From an uncultured Ruminococcus sp. (GTDB taxonomy: Bacteria > Bacillota > Clostridia > Oscillospirales > Acutalibacteraceae): 38,104 nucleotides of DNA. How positions within the stretch are numbered: the stretch's first letter is position 1; every line of letters starts with the position of its first letter. The DNA lies in NCBI GenBank assembly GCA_958403905.1, contig CATXZD010000018.1, positions 1 through 38,104 on the forward strand, given 5' to 3'. Position numbers and translations under genes: made by a program. Below, in pieces: positions 1 through 7,736 of this stretch. The notes under the pieces were generated by a model. The model made no database searches, was not told the origin of the DNA, and worked only from the letters and a program-made list of their open reading frames with translations.

Positions 1-1798
1 CGTTTATACGGAATGTATATGTGCCAGCCTGAAGGTCTGTTGTGCCTGTATAAACGTTGCTGTCTGCATCCTTTACAAGAGTAAGATTGATGTCGCCGAA
101 TACACTTACTTCATCTTCAGAAGGTGAAGTTGTAGGCTCTGTTGCAGGCTCTGTTGTAGGCTCTGTAGGTACAGGGTCTGTAGGAAGTGTGGGAACTACA
201 TCAGACTCATAGGAGAGTGTGAGTGTATCGTCATCGTTAACTACAAGTGTAAATGTTACTTCACCTGCAGGAACCATAAGCTTGTCAGCAGTTACGCCGA
301 GAGTTGTAGTGTTGTAGAGTGTAACCTCGTTAACAATGCCCTGCCAGCCATCTGTCATATACCAAGCAGCGTTACCTGTTGTCTTAACACCAACATAGCT
401 TGCTTCTTCAAATGTAACTGTAAGTTTTCCGTCAACGAACTTATAGTCACCCATATTTTCATAATCTTCTTCACAACCATAGTTTGCACCATTGATTGAA
501 CCGAAGAGATAGTAGTCTGTAGCAACAGGATCTGTGGGTTCGGGATCTGTAGGATCTGTGGGATTTACAGGAATTGTCGGTACTGTTTCTGCTGTATAGG
601 ACAATGTAAGAGTACCATCATTATTAACTACAAGTGTAAAGTTTACTTCACCTGCGGGAACCATAAGCTTGTCAGCTGTTTCGCCGAGTGTTGAAGTATT
701 GTAGAGTGTAACCTCGTTAACAATGCCCTGCCAGCCATCTGTCATATACCAAGCAGCGTTACCTGTTGTCTTAACACCAACATAGCTTGCTTCTTCAAAT
801 GTAACTGTAAGTTTTCCGTCAACGAACTTATAGTCACCCATATTTTCATAATCTTCTTCGCAGCCATAGTTTGCACCATTGATTGAACCGAAGAGATAGT
901 AGTCTGTGTCAACAGGTGTTGTAGGCTCTGTAGGATCTGTGGGCTCTGTTACGCCTGTCGGATCAGTTGATGAAGCATATGAAAGTGTGAATGTATCGTC
1001 TCCGTTATCAACAAGAGTAAATGTTACCTCTTTGCCTGCCGGAACGAAAAGCTTGTTAGCTTTGGTTCCAAGTGTTGTTGTATTCTTGAGAACCGCTTTT
1101 GACACATTTGTTCCAAGCCAGCCGTCTGTCATATACCAAGCTGAGTTATCACCCTTTTTAACAGCAACATAGCTGTCAGCATCAAATTTAGCTGTTACCT
1201 TGTTGTCTACAAACTTGTATTCACCGGCATTATCTGAATCTTCTTCACAACCGTAGTTAGCATTGTTGATGTAACCAAAAAGATAGAAAGAATCAGGATC
1301 TCCTATAGTTATCGGTCTAGTTGTTGCTTCTGTCGGGTCTGTTTCAGGGGGATCTGTTGGATTTTCAGGGTCATAAAGACTCCACTCACCGCCGCCCTTG
1401 TCCCAAGTAGCGTTCTTAACTGTGTAGCAGTTCATTCCCTCGGGGATGTCAAGGTCTGATGTCTGATTCCATTTGGTATTCCAATTATTTGCTGTTGTTT
1501 TTGGATCCATACGGCAGAAGATAATTTTCTCCCAATTGCCCTCGGGAAGAGTAACAGAATAGTAACCGTCTCCGTCCTCGTCTGCCATATCTGTCCATAC
1601 GTTTTTGGCGCCTTCAAACGTATACACGGCAAAGCGTGCATCGCTCTGTGTCCAGTTTGAGTTTGGTTTCAGATAAACAACTGTTGTTCCGTCTGAAACT
1701 GCTGCTGCCGATGCGCTGATACCTGTAATGCACATACTGAATACGAGCATTACGGCAATCATCATAGCAGTCAGCTTTTTGAATGTCTTTGATTTCAT
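1..1798 (-). CDS. Secreted starch-binding-like multimodular protein (C-terminus cut by window edge)
   Basis: The frame is open from an ATG at 1798 to the left edge (about 599 codons), so the C-terminus is missing. An AGGAGG-like site lies 9-16 bases upstream. Residues 1-32 form a classical signal peptide (MKSKTFKKL, hydrophobic core, SASAAA). Residues about 35-140 form a beta-sandwich module (VYLKPNSNW, IIFCRM, NTKWNQT) that is clearly homologous to the last module of the 1266-residue protein at 17169 and resembles CBM26-type starch-binding domains. After a P/T/D/E-rich linker come three modules beginning YLFG.INxANYGCEED, the last two almost identical and 387 bp apart. Then follows another Thr/Pro linker and the start of a further domain (YTGTTDLQAGTYTFRIN). 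The architecture fits a cell-surface or secreted carbohydrate adhesin or glycoside hydrolase. No catalytic domain is visible in the part present. The 129-residue modules resemble parts of ruminococcal starch-adherence proteins, but I cannot assign a family. Confidence 0.85.
   Translation of the reverse strand, partial: MKSKTFKKLTAMMIAVMLVFSMCITGISASAAAVSDGTTVVYLKPNSNWTQSDARFAVYTFEGAKNVWTDMADEDGDGYYSVTLPEGNWEKIIFCRMDPKTTANNWNTKWNQTSDLDIPEGMNCYTVKNATWDKGGGEWSLYDPENPTDPPETDPTEATTRPITIGDPDSFYLFGYINNANYGCEEDSDNAGEYKFVDNKVTAKFDADSYVAVKKGDNSAWYMTDGWLGTNVSKAVLKNTTTLGTKANKLFVPAGKEVTFTLVDNGDDTFTLSYASSTDPTGVTEPTDPTEPTTPVDTDYYLFGSINGANYGCEEDYENMGDYKFVDGKLTVTFEEASYVGVKTTGNAAWYMTDGWQGIVNEVTLYNTSTLGETADKLMVPAGEVNFTLVVNNDGTLTLSYTAETVPTIPVNPTDPTDPEPTDPVATDYYLFGSINGANYGCEEDYENMGDYKFVDGKLTVTFEEASYVGVKTTGNAAWYMTDGWQGIVNEVTLYNTTTLGVTADKLMVPAGEVTFTLVVNDDDTLTLSYESDVVPTLPTDPVPTEPTTEPATEPTTSPSEDEVSVFGDINLTLVKDADSNVYTGTTDLQAGTYTFRIN
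227..907 (-). repeat. Tandem near-identical 387-bp module repeat
   Basis: Blocks at about 227-520 and 614-907 match almost base for base at an offset of 387 bp. They encode two successive copies of the 129-residue YLFGSINGANYG module. Differences are a handful of substitutions. A third, much more divergent copy follows (about 1000-1300). The near identity indicates recent duplication or gene conversion inside the gene. Confidence 0.85.
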
Positions 1799-1852
1799 GT
1801 TTTGGAAATCCTCCTTTTAGGTATTTTATTTTCCGGGTAAATCCCTATTTTT

Positions 1853-1881
1853 ATTTTACTATAATCACTAGTTGATTTCAA
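1853..1881 (-). promoter_or_regulatory. Putative sigma-A promoter of the starch-binding-like gene
   Basis: Read on the minus strand, TTGAAA (1881-1876) is followed after exactly 17 bases by TAAAAT (1858-1853). This leaves a leader of about 50 nt before the ATG at 1798. The -10 box is one base off consensus. No other box pair with correct spacing was found close by. Confidence 0.5.
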
Positions 1882-2072
1882 TATTAATCCTGCACAATAA
1901 AATATTATTTTGTTGGTAATATCGACTTGCAAATTTTGTGTTGCATTTTTTAAGAGTGTAAAATGTGGAAATATTTACTAAAAAATTTATATTGAAATAA
2001 AGGTAACATTTCGGGACGTGTAGGACATTCCCCCTGTGCAAAGCAACAAAAGGGTTGCAGTTTTCGCATAAA

Positions 2073-2168
2073 ACCCGTCCCCCTACGGAAAGGTTTGTTT
2101 GGCACTATAATGATGATATAATCGGTTAAGTTTCATAGTTACTACGGACACGGCATGCTGATGTGTCC
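2073..2168 (-). repeat. Dispersed intergenic repeat, copy A
   Basis: The reverse complement of this stretch matches 30966-31056 over about 90 bp with only a few substitutions and a 3-base length difference. It starts in a GGACAC..GTGTCC palindrome and continues through CGTAGTAACTATGAAACTT and TATATCATCATTATAGTG to a GTAGGGGGACGG end. It lies in the gene-free gap between leuD and the starch-binding-like gene and carries no ORF. The rest of the gap (1882-2072) shows only AT-rich DNA and a short GCAAC..GGTTGC inverted repeat. Confidence 0.8.
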
Positions 2169-2203
2169 ATACGTCGGCAAATACAACGTTTTACTTATAA
2201 CAT

Positions 2204-2244
2204 AAAAAAGGTCGGAATACCTTAATTGGTGTTCCGACCTTTTT
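2204..2244 (-). terminator. Rho-independent terminator after leuCD (bidirectional)
   Basis: The stem GGTCGGAATACC pairs with GGTGTTCCGACC across a TTAATT loop, with one mismatch. A run of A's flanks it on one side and a run of T's on the other, so it can act on either strand. It lies about 40 bases past the leuD stop codon. Confidence 0.85.
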
Positions 2245-2281
2245 GATTTACTATGAATCTGTTCCGTAAATCAAGCCTTAT

Positions 2282-2761
2282 TTAAGTAATAGACTTAATA
2301 AGTCCGCCTTTTTTGATTATATTCTGAATAAACTCGGGGAACGGTTCTGCCTGATAGGTTTTGCCTGTTGTTTCGTCCGTGATAACGCCCGTATCAAAGT
2401 TTACGGAAACCGTGTCGCCGGACTTAATTTCCTTAGCCGCTTCGTCACATTCAAGAATCGGAAGTCCGATGTTGATAGCGTTGCGGTAGAAAATTCTTGC
2501 AAATGTTGAGGCGATTACGCAGGAAATTCCGCTTGCCTTAATTGCAATCGGAGCATGCTCACGCGATGAACCACAGCCAAAGTTCTTTTCGGCAACCATA
2601 ATGTCGCCCTGTTTTACGTTGTTTACAAAATCCTTGTCAATGTCCTCCATACAGTGAGCGGCAAGCTCCTTGTGTGAGGCAGTGTTAAGATAACGAGCAG
2701 GAATAATTACGTCGGTATCTACGTTGTCGCCGAATTTATGTACAGTACCTTTTGCGTTCAT
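2282..2761 (-). CDS. leuD: 3-isopropylmalate dehydratase small subunit
   Basis: This is the small (swivelling-domain) subunit of isopropylmalate isomerase, which with LeuC interconverts 2- and 3-isopropylmalate in leucine synthesis in the cytoplasm. Near the N-terminus it shows the family signature VHKFGDNVDTDVIIPARYLN, then FGCGSSREHAP and ASTFARIFYRNAINIGLP. The 159-residue length fits the short LeuD type of Clostridia and archaea. I chose the ATG at 2761 because AAGGTG stands 6 bases upstream; a GTG at 2770 would add three residues. It follows leuC with a 19-base gap, so the two are co-transcribed and probably coupled in translation. No other leucine genes are in the window, so leuA and leuB must lie elsewhere. 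Confidence 0.96.
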   Translation of the reverse strand: MNAKGTVHKFGDNVDTDVIIPARYLNTASHKELAAHCMEDIDKDFVNNVKQGDIMVAEKNFGCGSSREHAPIAIKASGISCVIASTFARIFYRNAINIGLPILECDEAAKEIKSGDTVSVNFDTGVITDETTGKTYQAEPFPEFIQNIIKKGGLIKSIT

Positions 2762-2780
2762 AATTAGCACCTTACCTTTC

Positions 2781-4049
2781 TTAATTGAGCTTTTCGGGGT
2801 CTGTTATGTAGCCTGTTACCGCACTTGCAGCCGCAACAGCGGGGCTTGCAAGGTAAACCTCACTGTCAACGTGTCCCATTCTGCCTACAAAATTGCGGTT
2901 GGTGGTTGAAATTGCTTTTTCTCCTGCGGCAAGAATACCCATATGACCGCCAAGGCAAGGTCCGCAGGTTGGAGTTGAAACAACTGCGCCTGCCTCTACG
3001 AATATATCAAAAAGTCCTTCGTGCATAGCCTCAAGCCAGATTTTCTGAGTTCCGGGGAGGATGATGCACCTTACGTTGTCGGCAATTTTTTTGCCCTTTA
3101 AAATATTTGCAGCCGCACGCAAATCGGAGATTCTGCCGTTTGTGCACGAGCCGATTACGCACTGGTCAATCTTAACTTCTTTTTCGCCGATTTCATCAAC
3201 GGTTCTTGTGTTTTCGGGAAGATGGGGGAATGCAACAGTAGGTCTGAGCTTACTCAAATCAATTGTATATTCCTCGTCATAAACTGCGTCCTCGTCGGCT
3301 GTGTATTCAACGGGAGTTCCCTGATACCTGCCGTTGCAGTATTCACGAGTTATATCGTCAACAGGGAAGATACCGTTCTTTGCGCCTGCTTCAATAGCCA
3401 TATTTGCAATGCAAAGGCGGTCGTCAATATTAAGGTGCTTAATACCTTCGCCTGTAAATTCCATTGATTTGTAGAGCGCACCGTCAACGCCGATTTCGCC
3501 GATAATGTGAAGAATTACGTCTTTGCCGCTTACACAGCCCTGCGGTTTGCCGATAAGGTTGAACTTTATAGCGGAGGGAACCTTAAACCAAGCCTTGCCG
3601 CTTATCATTCCGGCAGCCATATCCGTTGAGCCTACGCCTGTTGAAAATGCGCCGAGTGCGCCGTATGTACAGGTGTGCGAGTCTGCGCCAATGCAAAGAC
3701 AGCCCGGACCGACAAGTCCCATTTCGGGCAGCAATGCGTGTTCAATACCCATCTGACCGACGTCCTTGTAGTTTTTGATGTCGTATTTGTGAGCAAATTC
3801 TCTGGTTTGCTTAACCTGAGTGGCAGCTTTAATATCCTTGTTAGGAGTAAAGTGGTCCATAATCATTGCTATTTTTGTGTTGTCAAATACAGCAGTTGCG
3901 CCGTTTTCTTCAAATACGTTGATTGCAACGGGAGAAGTTACGTCGTTGCCGAGTACCATATCCAGCTTTGCTTCAATAAGCTGACCTGCCTTAACCTCGT
4001 CAAGTCCTGCGTGAGCGGCGAGAATTTTCTGCGACATAGTCATACCCAT
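2781..4049 (-). CDS. leuC: 3-isopropylmalate dehydratase large subunit
   Basis: This is the catalytic [4Fe-4S] subunit of isopropylmalate isomerase (aconitase superfamily), of about 422 residues. Visible signatures are GADSHTCTYGALGAFSTGVGSTD near residue 121-143 and the cluster-ligand segments CVIGSCTNGR (Cys302) and TCGPCLGG (Cys362 and Cys365). The length matches the 420-residue HacA/LeuC2-type proteins that pair with short LeuD. I took the ATG at 4049 as the start because AAGGAG stands 8 bases upstream; a GTG three codons earlier is possible. It forms a two-gene operon with leuD. A 7-bp perfect inverted repeat in the leader (4115-4132) is a possible control site. No leucine leader peptide or T-box was recognised. 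Confidence 0.96.
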   Translation of the reverse strand: MGMTMSQKILAAHAGLDEVKAGQLIEAKLDMVLGNDVTSPVAINVFEENGATAVFDNTKIAMIMDHFTPNKDIKAATQVKQTREFAHKYDIKNYKDVGQMGIEHALLPEMGLVGPGCLCIGADSHTCTYGALGAFSTGVGSTDMAAGMISGKAWFKVPSAIKFNLIGKPQGCVSGKDVILHIIGEIGVDGALYKSMEFTGEGIKHLNIDDRLCIANMAIEAGAKNGIFPVDDITREYCNGRYQGTPVEYTADEDAVYDEEYTIDLSKLRPTVAFPHLPENTRTVDEIGEKEVKIDQCVIGSCTNGRISDLRAAANILKGKKIADNVRCIILPGTQKIWLEAMHEGLFDIFVEAGAVVSTPTCGPCLGGHMGILAAGEKAISTTNRNFVGRMGHVDSEVYLASPAVAAASAVTGYITDPEKLN

Positions 4050-4114
4050 AATTATCACTCCTTGAGTCTGTTTATTTACTTTAAATACATTATTACATAT
4101 AGAAAAAGAAAAGA

Positions 4115-4132
4115 TTGTAAACTAATTTACAA
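4115..4132 (-). promoter_or_regulatory. Inverted repeat upstream of leuC, possible operator
   Basis: TTGTAAA-CTAA-TTTACAA is a perfect 7-bp inverted repeat with a 4-base spacer, 66 bases before the leuC start. It is AT-rich, so chance cannot be excluded. No T-run follows, which argues against a terminator and leaves a protein-binding site as the likelier role. Confidence 0.3.
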
Positions 4133-4178
4133 TTATAAAAATTTGACGAGTATCTCGGCTTGTAAGTAAGAAGTAAAA

Positions 4179-5552
4179 TCAGTCTGTGCTGACAACGCTT
4201 TTTCCTCGCCAGCTTCCTTTTATCCATCTGATGAAAACAACAATTCCTCTTAAAATTTCGTCAGCCGCCATACCTATCCATACGCCTGCAAGTCCCATTC
4301 CGAGCACAACTCCGAGAACGTATGCAATCAATACGCTCAGTCCCCACATTGAAAAGATTGCGAGCACAGTCGGGAATTTTACATCTCCTGCCGCTTTCAT
4401 ACTGTTGATAATAACGATATTTGTCGTGCGTCCGAATTCAAGAAAAACAGCAATGAACATAACCGTTGCGCCAAGCTGTGCAACCTTCGGGTCTTTTGAA
4501 AACATTAAAAAAGTAATCGGAGAGGCGAGCCAGTTTAGTACGGCTATAGAAATTGAAACAAGCAGTCCGAATCGAAGCGTTTTGAGTACTCGCTTATAGG
4601 CAAAGTTGTAGTTTCCTGCGCCAACGCTGTGCCCTACAATAATTTGCGTTGCAATTGCGGCAGAAAATGCAATCATATAAGTCAACATTGAGAGCATATT
4701 CGCATATATTTTAGTATTTATTGCGACAATGCCCATCGTGTTTACCATGGCGGTAATAACAAGCTGTGAAAAGTTGTATGAAATATTCTCGCCTGCCGTG
4801 GGAATACCGAGCTTTAAAAGCTCTTTCAATATTTTTGACGGAAACGGCTTTAAGTATTTTATTCCTATCCTGCCGCCTATAACAACGTAAAAGTAAATTA
4901 TTGCGGCGACAACAGCTAAAATTCTGCTGACAGATGTTGAAATCGCAACGCCCGAAGCACCGAGCCCCAAACTTTGCAGAGGACCGTAAAGAAAAAGGAA
5001 GTTGCCGAGAATATTAATAATGTTCATACCGAAGGATATTACCATTCCGAAAACAGTTTTGCCGTGACTGCTGAAAATCTGGCTGAACGCATTGATAAGC
5101 GCCTGAGTAAATATAGTGCCGCCGACTATTTTCATATACGTATCGGCGTCGCTCATCATTTCACCCGGCACCTGCATAACCGAAAGAAGAGGATAGCTGA
5201 ACAGGAAAATAACAAGGCTTATCACTCCGCTTAGCACAAGATTAAATCCCATAGCCACGGTGTATATGCGGTTCATTTCCCCTTTTTTGTCTGCGCCGAG
5301 GTACTGGCTTACCATAATTCCCGTTGCGCTTGAAATTATGGTGAAAGCAAGTGCAAGAAAGCCCAAAATTGAGTTTGCGTTGCCGATTGCTCCGACAGCC
5401 GTTTCGCTGTAGTTTGACAGCATAATGGTGTCAGCATAGCCGAGTGCAATGCCGAGAAGCGACTGAAAGAATATCGGCCACGCAAGGCTTATTACACTGC
5501 GCTGAACAACAGGAATTTTACTTTTTTCATTTTTATTGACAAGCGCCGCCAT
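4179..5552 (-). CDS. MATE family multidrug/drug:cation antiporter
   Basis: This is a 457-residue integral membrane protein with about 12 hydrophobic segments, the standard size for NorM/DinF-type MATE exporters. Members expel drugs or metabolites in exchange for Na+ or H+. Typical features are the N-terminal SLAWPIFFQSLLGIALGYADTIMLS segment (start of TM1), SATGIMVSQYLGA and, in the second half, GIPTAGENISYNFSQ and ATQIIVGHSVGAGN. AAGGAGG stands 8 bases before the ATG. It is transcribed alone, divergently from the LOG-family gene at 5691, with about 140 bases between the starts. Its substrate cannot be told from sequence. Confidence 0.95.
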   Translation of the reverse strand: MAALVNKNEKSKIPVVQRSVISLAWPIFFQSLLGIALGYADTIMLSNYSETAVGAIGNANSILGFLALAFTIISSATGIMVSQYLGADKKGEMNRIYTVAMGFNLVLSGVISLVIFLFSYPLLSVMQVPGEMMSDADTYMKIVGGTIFTQALINAFSQIFSSHGKTVFGMVISFGMNIINILGNFLFLYGPLQSLGLGASGVAISTSVSRILAVVAAIIYFYVVIGGRIGIKYLKPFPSKILKELLKLGIPTAGENISYNFSQLVITAMVNTMGIVAINTKIYANMLSMLTYMIAFSAAIATQIIVGHSVGAGNYNFAYKRVLKTLRFGLLVSISIAVLNWLASPITFLMFSKDPKVAQLGATVMFIAVFLEFGRTTNIVIINSMKAAGDVKFPTVLAIFSMWGLSVLIAYVLGVVLGMGLAGVWIGMAADEILRGIVVFIRWIKGSWRGKSVVSTD

Positions 5553-5624
5553 TTATTTTTCCTCCTTCATATTTATAAAAGCATAACGATAGACTTGTTG
5601 GCTGCATTTTATCCGAAATATCTG

Positions 5625-5653
5625 TTGACCTTATATGACTTGCAATGTATAAT
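5625..5653 (+). promoter_or_regulatory. Sigma-A promoter of the LOG-family gene
   Basis: TTGACC is followed after 17 bases by a consensus TATAAT (5648-5653). The expected transcript start would be about 30 bases before the ATG at 5691. Confidence 0.75.
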
Positions 5654-5690
5654 GTGAAATATATTATTGAATACTGAAAGGAAACTGTTT

Positions 5691-6284
5691 ATGAATGTAT
5701 GTGTGTTTGGTTCGTCAAGCGACCTTATTGACAAGGAATATCTCGATTCCGCCGAAAAGCTCGGCTCGGAGCTTGTAAAAAGAGGCCACGCGGTCGTATT
5801 CGGTGCAGGCAAATACGGCGTTATGGGAGCAGTTGCAAGAGGTGCGTCAGCTGAAAACGGCACGCTTGTCGGAGTAAGCCCAAAATTTTTTACCGAAATG
5901 GACGTACTTTTTGACGGCTGTACAGAGCTTGTTTTTACCGAAACAATGTGTGAACGCAAGGGTGTTATGGAAGACAGAGCCGACGCTTTTATAATTTGTG
6001 CAGGCGGAATGGGCACTTTTGAGGAGTTTTTCGAGGTTCTCACCCTCAAACAGCTTCGCCGTCACGAAAAGCCGATTATCATATATAATGTAAAAGGCTA
6101 TTATAACCATATGATAGCGATGATGGATAATGCAGTTAAAAATAAGTTTATGACAGACGATTGCAAGCGTCTTTATTCTGTAGCAGATACGCAGGAAGAA
6201 GTTTTTGAACAGCTTGAAAACTACGTTCCCTTTTCATATAATAAGTATAACTTCGTTTATGAGGGGGACAAGAGCAATGGCTGA
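5691..6284 (+). CDS. LOG-family (TIGR00730-type) nucleotide-binding protein
   Basis: This 197-residue Rossmann-like protein belongs to the family once called lysine decarboxylases. Characterised members hydrolyse cytokinin or nucleoside 5'-monophosphates to release the base. It opens with VCVFGSSS, and carries the ERKGVMEDRADAF segment and the active-site loop at residues 104-112. That loop reads AGGMGTFEE, where the family usually has PGGxGTxxE, so the proline is replaced by alanine. The ATG at 5691 is preceded by AAAGGA; an in-frame TTG at 5667 would add 8 residues but has no ribosome site. Its 3' end overlaps the start of the next small gene by 8 bases, implying translational coupling. Confidence 0.88.
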   Translation: MNVCVFGSSSDLIDKEYLDSAEKLGSELVKRGHAVVFGAGKYGVMGAVARGASAENGTLVGVSPKFFTEMDVLFDGCTELVFTETMCERKGVMEDRADAFIICAGGMGTFEEFFEVLTLKQLRRHEKPIIIYNVKGYYNHMIAMMDNAVKNKFMTDDCKRLYSVADTQEEVFEQLENYVPFSYNKYNFVYEGDKSNG

Positions 6285-6450
6285 CCGCTGCGAAATGTGC
6301 GCTCACTATGTAGCTGACGAGGAGTTCGGCGATTATTGCAGTATTGATCTCGATGAAGACGAAATGGAGCGTTTTCTTACTCAGAATGTTACTCAATGCC
6401 ACTACTTTCAACTTTATGACGAATACAAAATTGTGAATAAGCAGATTTAA
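6277..6450 (+). CDS. 57-residue Cys-rich protein, DUF6472-like
   Basis: This small acidic protein has four cysteines (Cys5, Cys8, Cys21, Cys41). The spacing suggests a metal-binding, zinc-ribbon-like fold. It ends YDEYKIVNKQI, and the pattern CxxC-HYV-EE-YC-DLDEDEM-RFL resembles the short DUF6472 family of Clostridia. GAGGGG lies 9 bases before the ATG at 6277, and the ATG sits inside the end of the LOG-family gene (overlap 8 bases). Upstream in-frame starts have no ribosome site. The function is unknown. The linkage suggests it works with, or is expressed together with, the LOG protein. Confidence 0.8.
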   Translation: MADRCEMCAHYVADEEFGDYCSIDLDEDEMERFLTQNVTQCHYFQLYDEYKIVNKQI

Positions 6451-6467
6451 AATCAAGATATTCATTC

Positions 6468-6495
6468 GGGGCGCGATTTTTCGTGTCCCTTTTTT
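6468..6495 (+). terminator. Rho-independent terminator after LOG/DUF6472 genes
   Basis: The 9-bp stem GGGGCGCGA/TCGTGTCCC (two G-U pairs) has a TTTT loop and is followed by six T's. It lies 18 bases after the stop codon at 6450. Confidence 0.85.
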
Positions 6496-6821
6496 AATAA
6501 TTAAAAAAGCAACCCGGATAATATGCTGCTTAATTTCTATTATATATATCATTTGGCTGTATTCAAGGTAGAATTTTAATAATGTGTAGTACTATTTATT
6601 CCTTTTGTGTAAGAAACAGCAATATTACAAACTTCAATGCATTTTTTACAATTTAGTAATTTATTCTATTATTTTGCACAAATAAAATTCGAAAAGCTTG
6701 TACGAATATACAAAATTAGAAAAACTTGTTATAAAAATATTGCTTTTTAGACGAATCTGGTATAAACTTGTTATATCAAATATTTGTAATTACATTAATT
6801 TTCGTTTTGGGAGTGTTTACA
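6496..6821 (+). promoter_or_regulatory. AT-rich leader of the matrix locus with CTTGT repeats
   Basis: This 326-base gap contains no supportable gene. Close to the gene it holds three direct copies of AAA(G/A)CTTGT at about 6693, 6721 and 6764. The last two extend to AAACTTGTTATA. A weak promoter pair TTGCTT (6740-6745) and TATAAA (6761-6766) has a short 15-base spacer, so activation by a regulator bound to the repeats is possible. This is inferred from position only. Confidence 0.35.
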
Positions 6822-7634
6822 ATGGGCTTTTTCAACAAGATAGTTGATAATATGGTCAGTGAAAAAGTGCCTCGTAAAAGGCGCAAAAGGCTGATAGTGG
6901 TTATAGCCCTTATCACTCTTATTTCAATGACTACTGCAACGGTTGCATGGTTTACGGTAAATACATTTGCAGGCGTTGATAATCTCGACATTAAAATCAG
7001 TATGAGCGCACAGCTCAAGGTTGGAATGGAAAATTACGGTACAGACCTCGAAAGGTATACCAAGGTAATTACCAACGAAATGGTTGACAGCTATCTTCGT
7101 GACCACGGAACAAGACTTGAAGAAATTGTGCTTGATCCTGTTACAACCACCAACGGCACTCGCTTTACTAATCAGCGCGGCACGGTAAGAGAAGCAAATG
7201 ACCGTTCCTATCTTGAATTTGAGTGTTACTTTATCGCTACCGAGGATATGTGGGTGCACCTCACAACCGAAAGCACCGAGCAGGGCGAGGATGACGGAAC
7301 AAAGGTTACAACCACCTCAACAGGCGCAAAGGCTGACGTTGTAAATTGCGCAAGAGTTGATTTTTCAACCGATAGAAACGGCACGGCAATTTATGAGCCG
7401 AACCGCTCGACTCCCGTTAACGGTCAGACAACGTTTGACCTTCCTTCGGGAACAATGCAGTACAGCAATAACACAAGGCTGTTCCACCTTGAACAGCTTA
7501 CTCCCACAAAAGCAACAATCCGAATTTGGATTGACGGTGAAGACCCTCAGTGTGATGATGATGTTCAGGACGCACAGCTTGGTGTTCAGCTCGGCTTTGT
7601 AGGCTGCGATGATAACAACGTTCCTATTTCTTAA
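6822..7634 (+). CDS. SipW-dependent TasA/CalY-like matrix protein 1
   Basis: This protein of about 270 residues begins with a basic stretch (PRKRRKRL), a hydrophobic core and TVAWFTVNTFAG. That is the AxAWFT arrangement recognised by SipW-type ER-like signal peptidases. The mature part is Thr-rich and mostly beta by pattern. Near its C-terminus it carries IWIDGEDPQCDDD, a motif shared with its neighbours (7737, 8680, 14314). I place the start at the ATG at 6822, which is preceded by GGGAG; an upstream TTG at 6768 would add an implausible extra hydrophobic stretch. As the first gene of the locus it is probably a minor fibre or anchor protein. Its function rests on family and context. Confidence 0.82.
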   Translation: MGFFNKIVDNMVSEKVPRKRRKRLIVVIALITLISMTTATVAWFTVNTFAGVDNLDIKISMSAQLKVGMENYGTDLERYTKVITNEMVDSYLRDHGTRLEEIVLDPVTTTNGTRFTNQRGTVREANDRSYLEFECYFIATEDMWVHLTTESTEQGEDDGTKVTTTSTGAKADVVNCARVDFSTDRNGTAIYEPNRSTPVNGQTTFDLPSGTMQYSNNTRLFHLEQLTPTKATIRIWIDGEDPQCDDDVQDAQLGVQLGFVGCDDNNVPIS

Positions 7635-7736
7635 TCAATGCTGATTATCGGGTAATTTTATTGCCCGGCTATAGACCGAAATTTTCAGTCTTATTACTTT
7701 AACTATTACAAAATAAAACCCGACGGAGTGATTAAT

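Noticed and set aside
4060..4178. T-box or leucine attenuator before leuC
   Set aside because: The leader is only about 110 bases, AT-rich, with no leucine-codon peptide and no terminator/antiterminator pair. Only a 7-bp inverted repeat is present.
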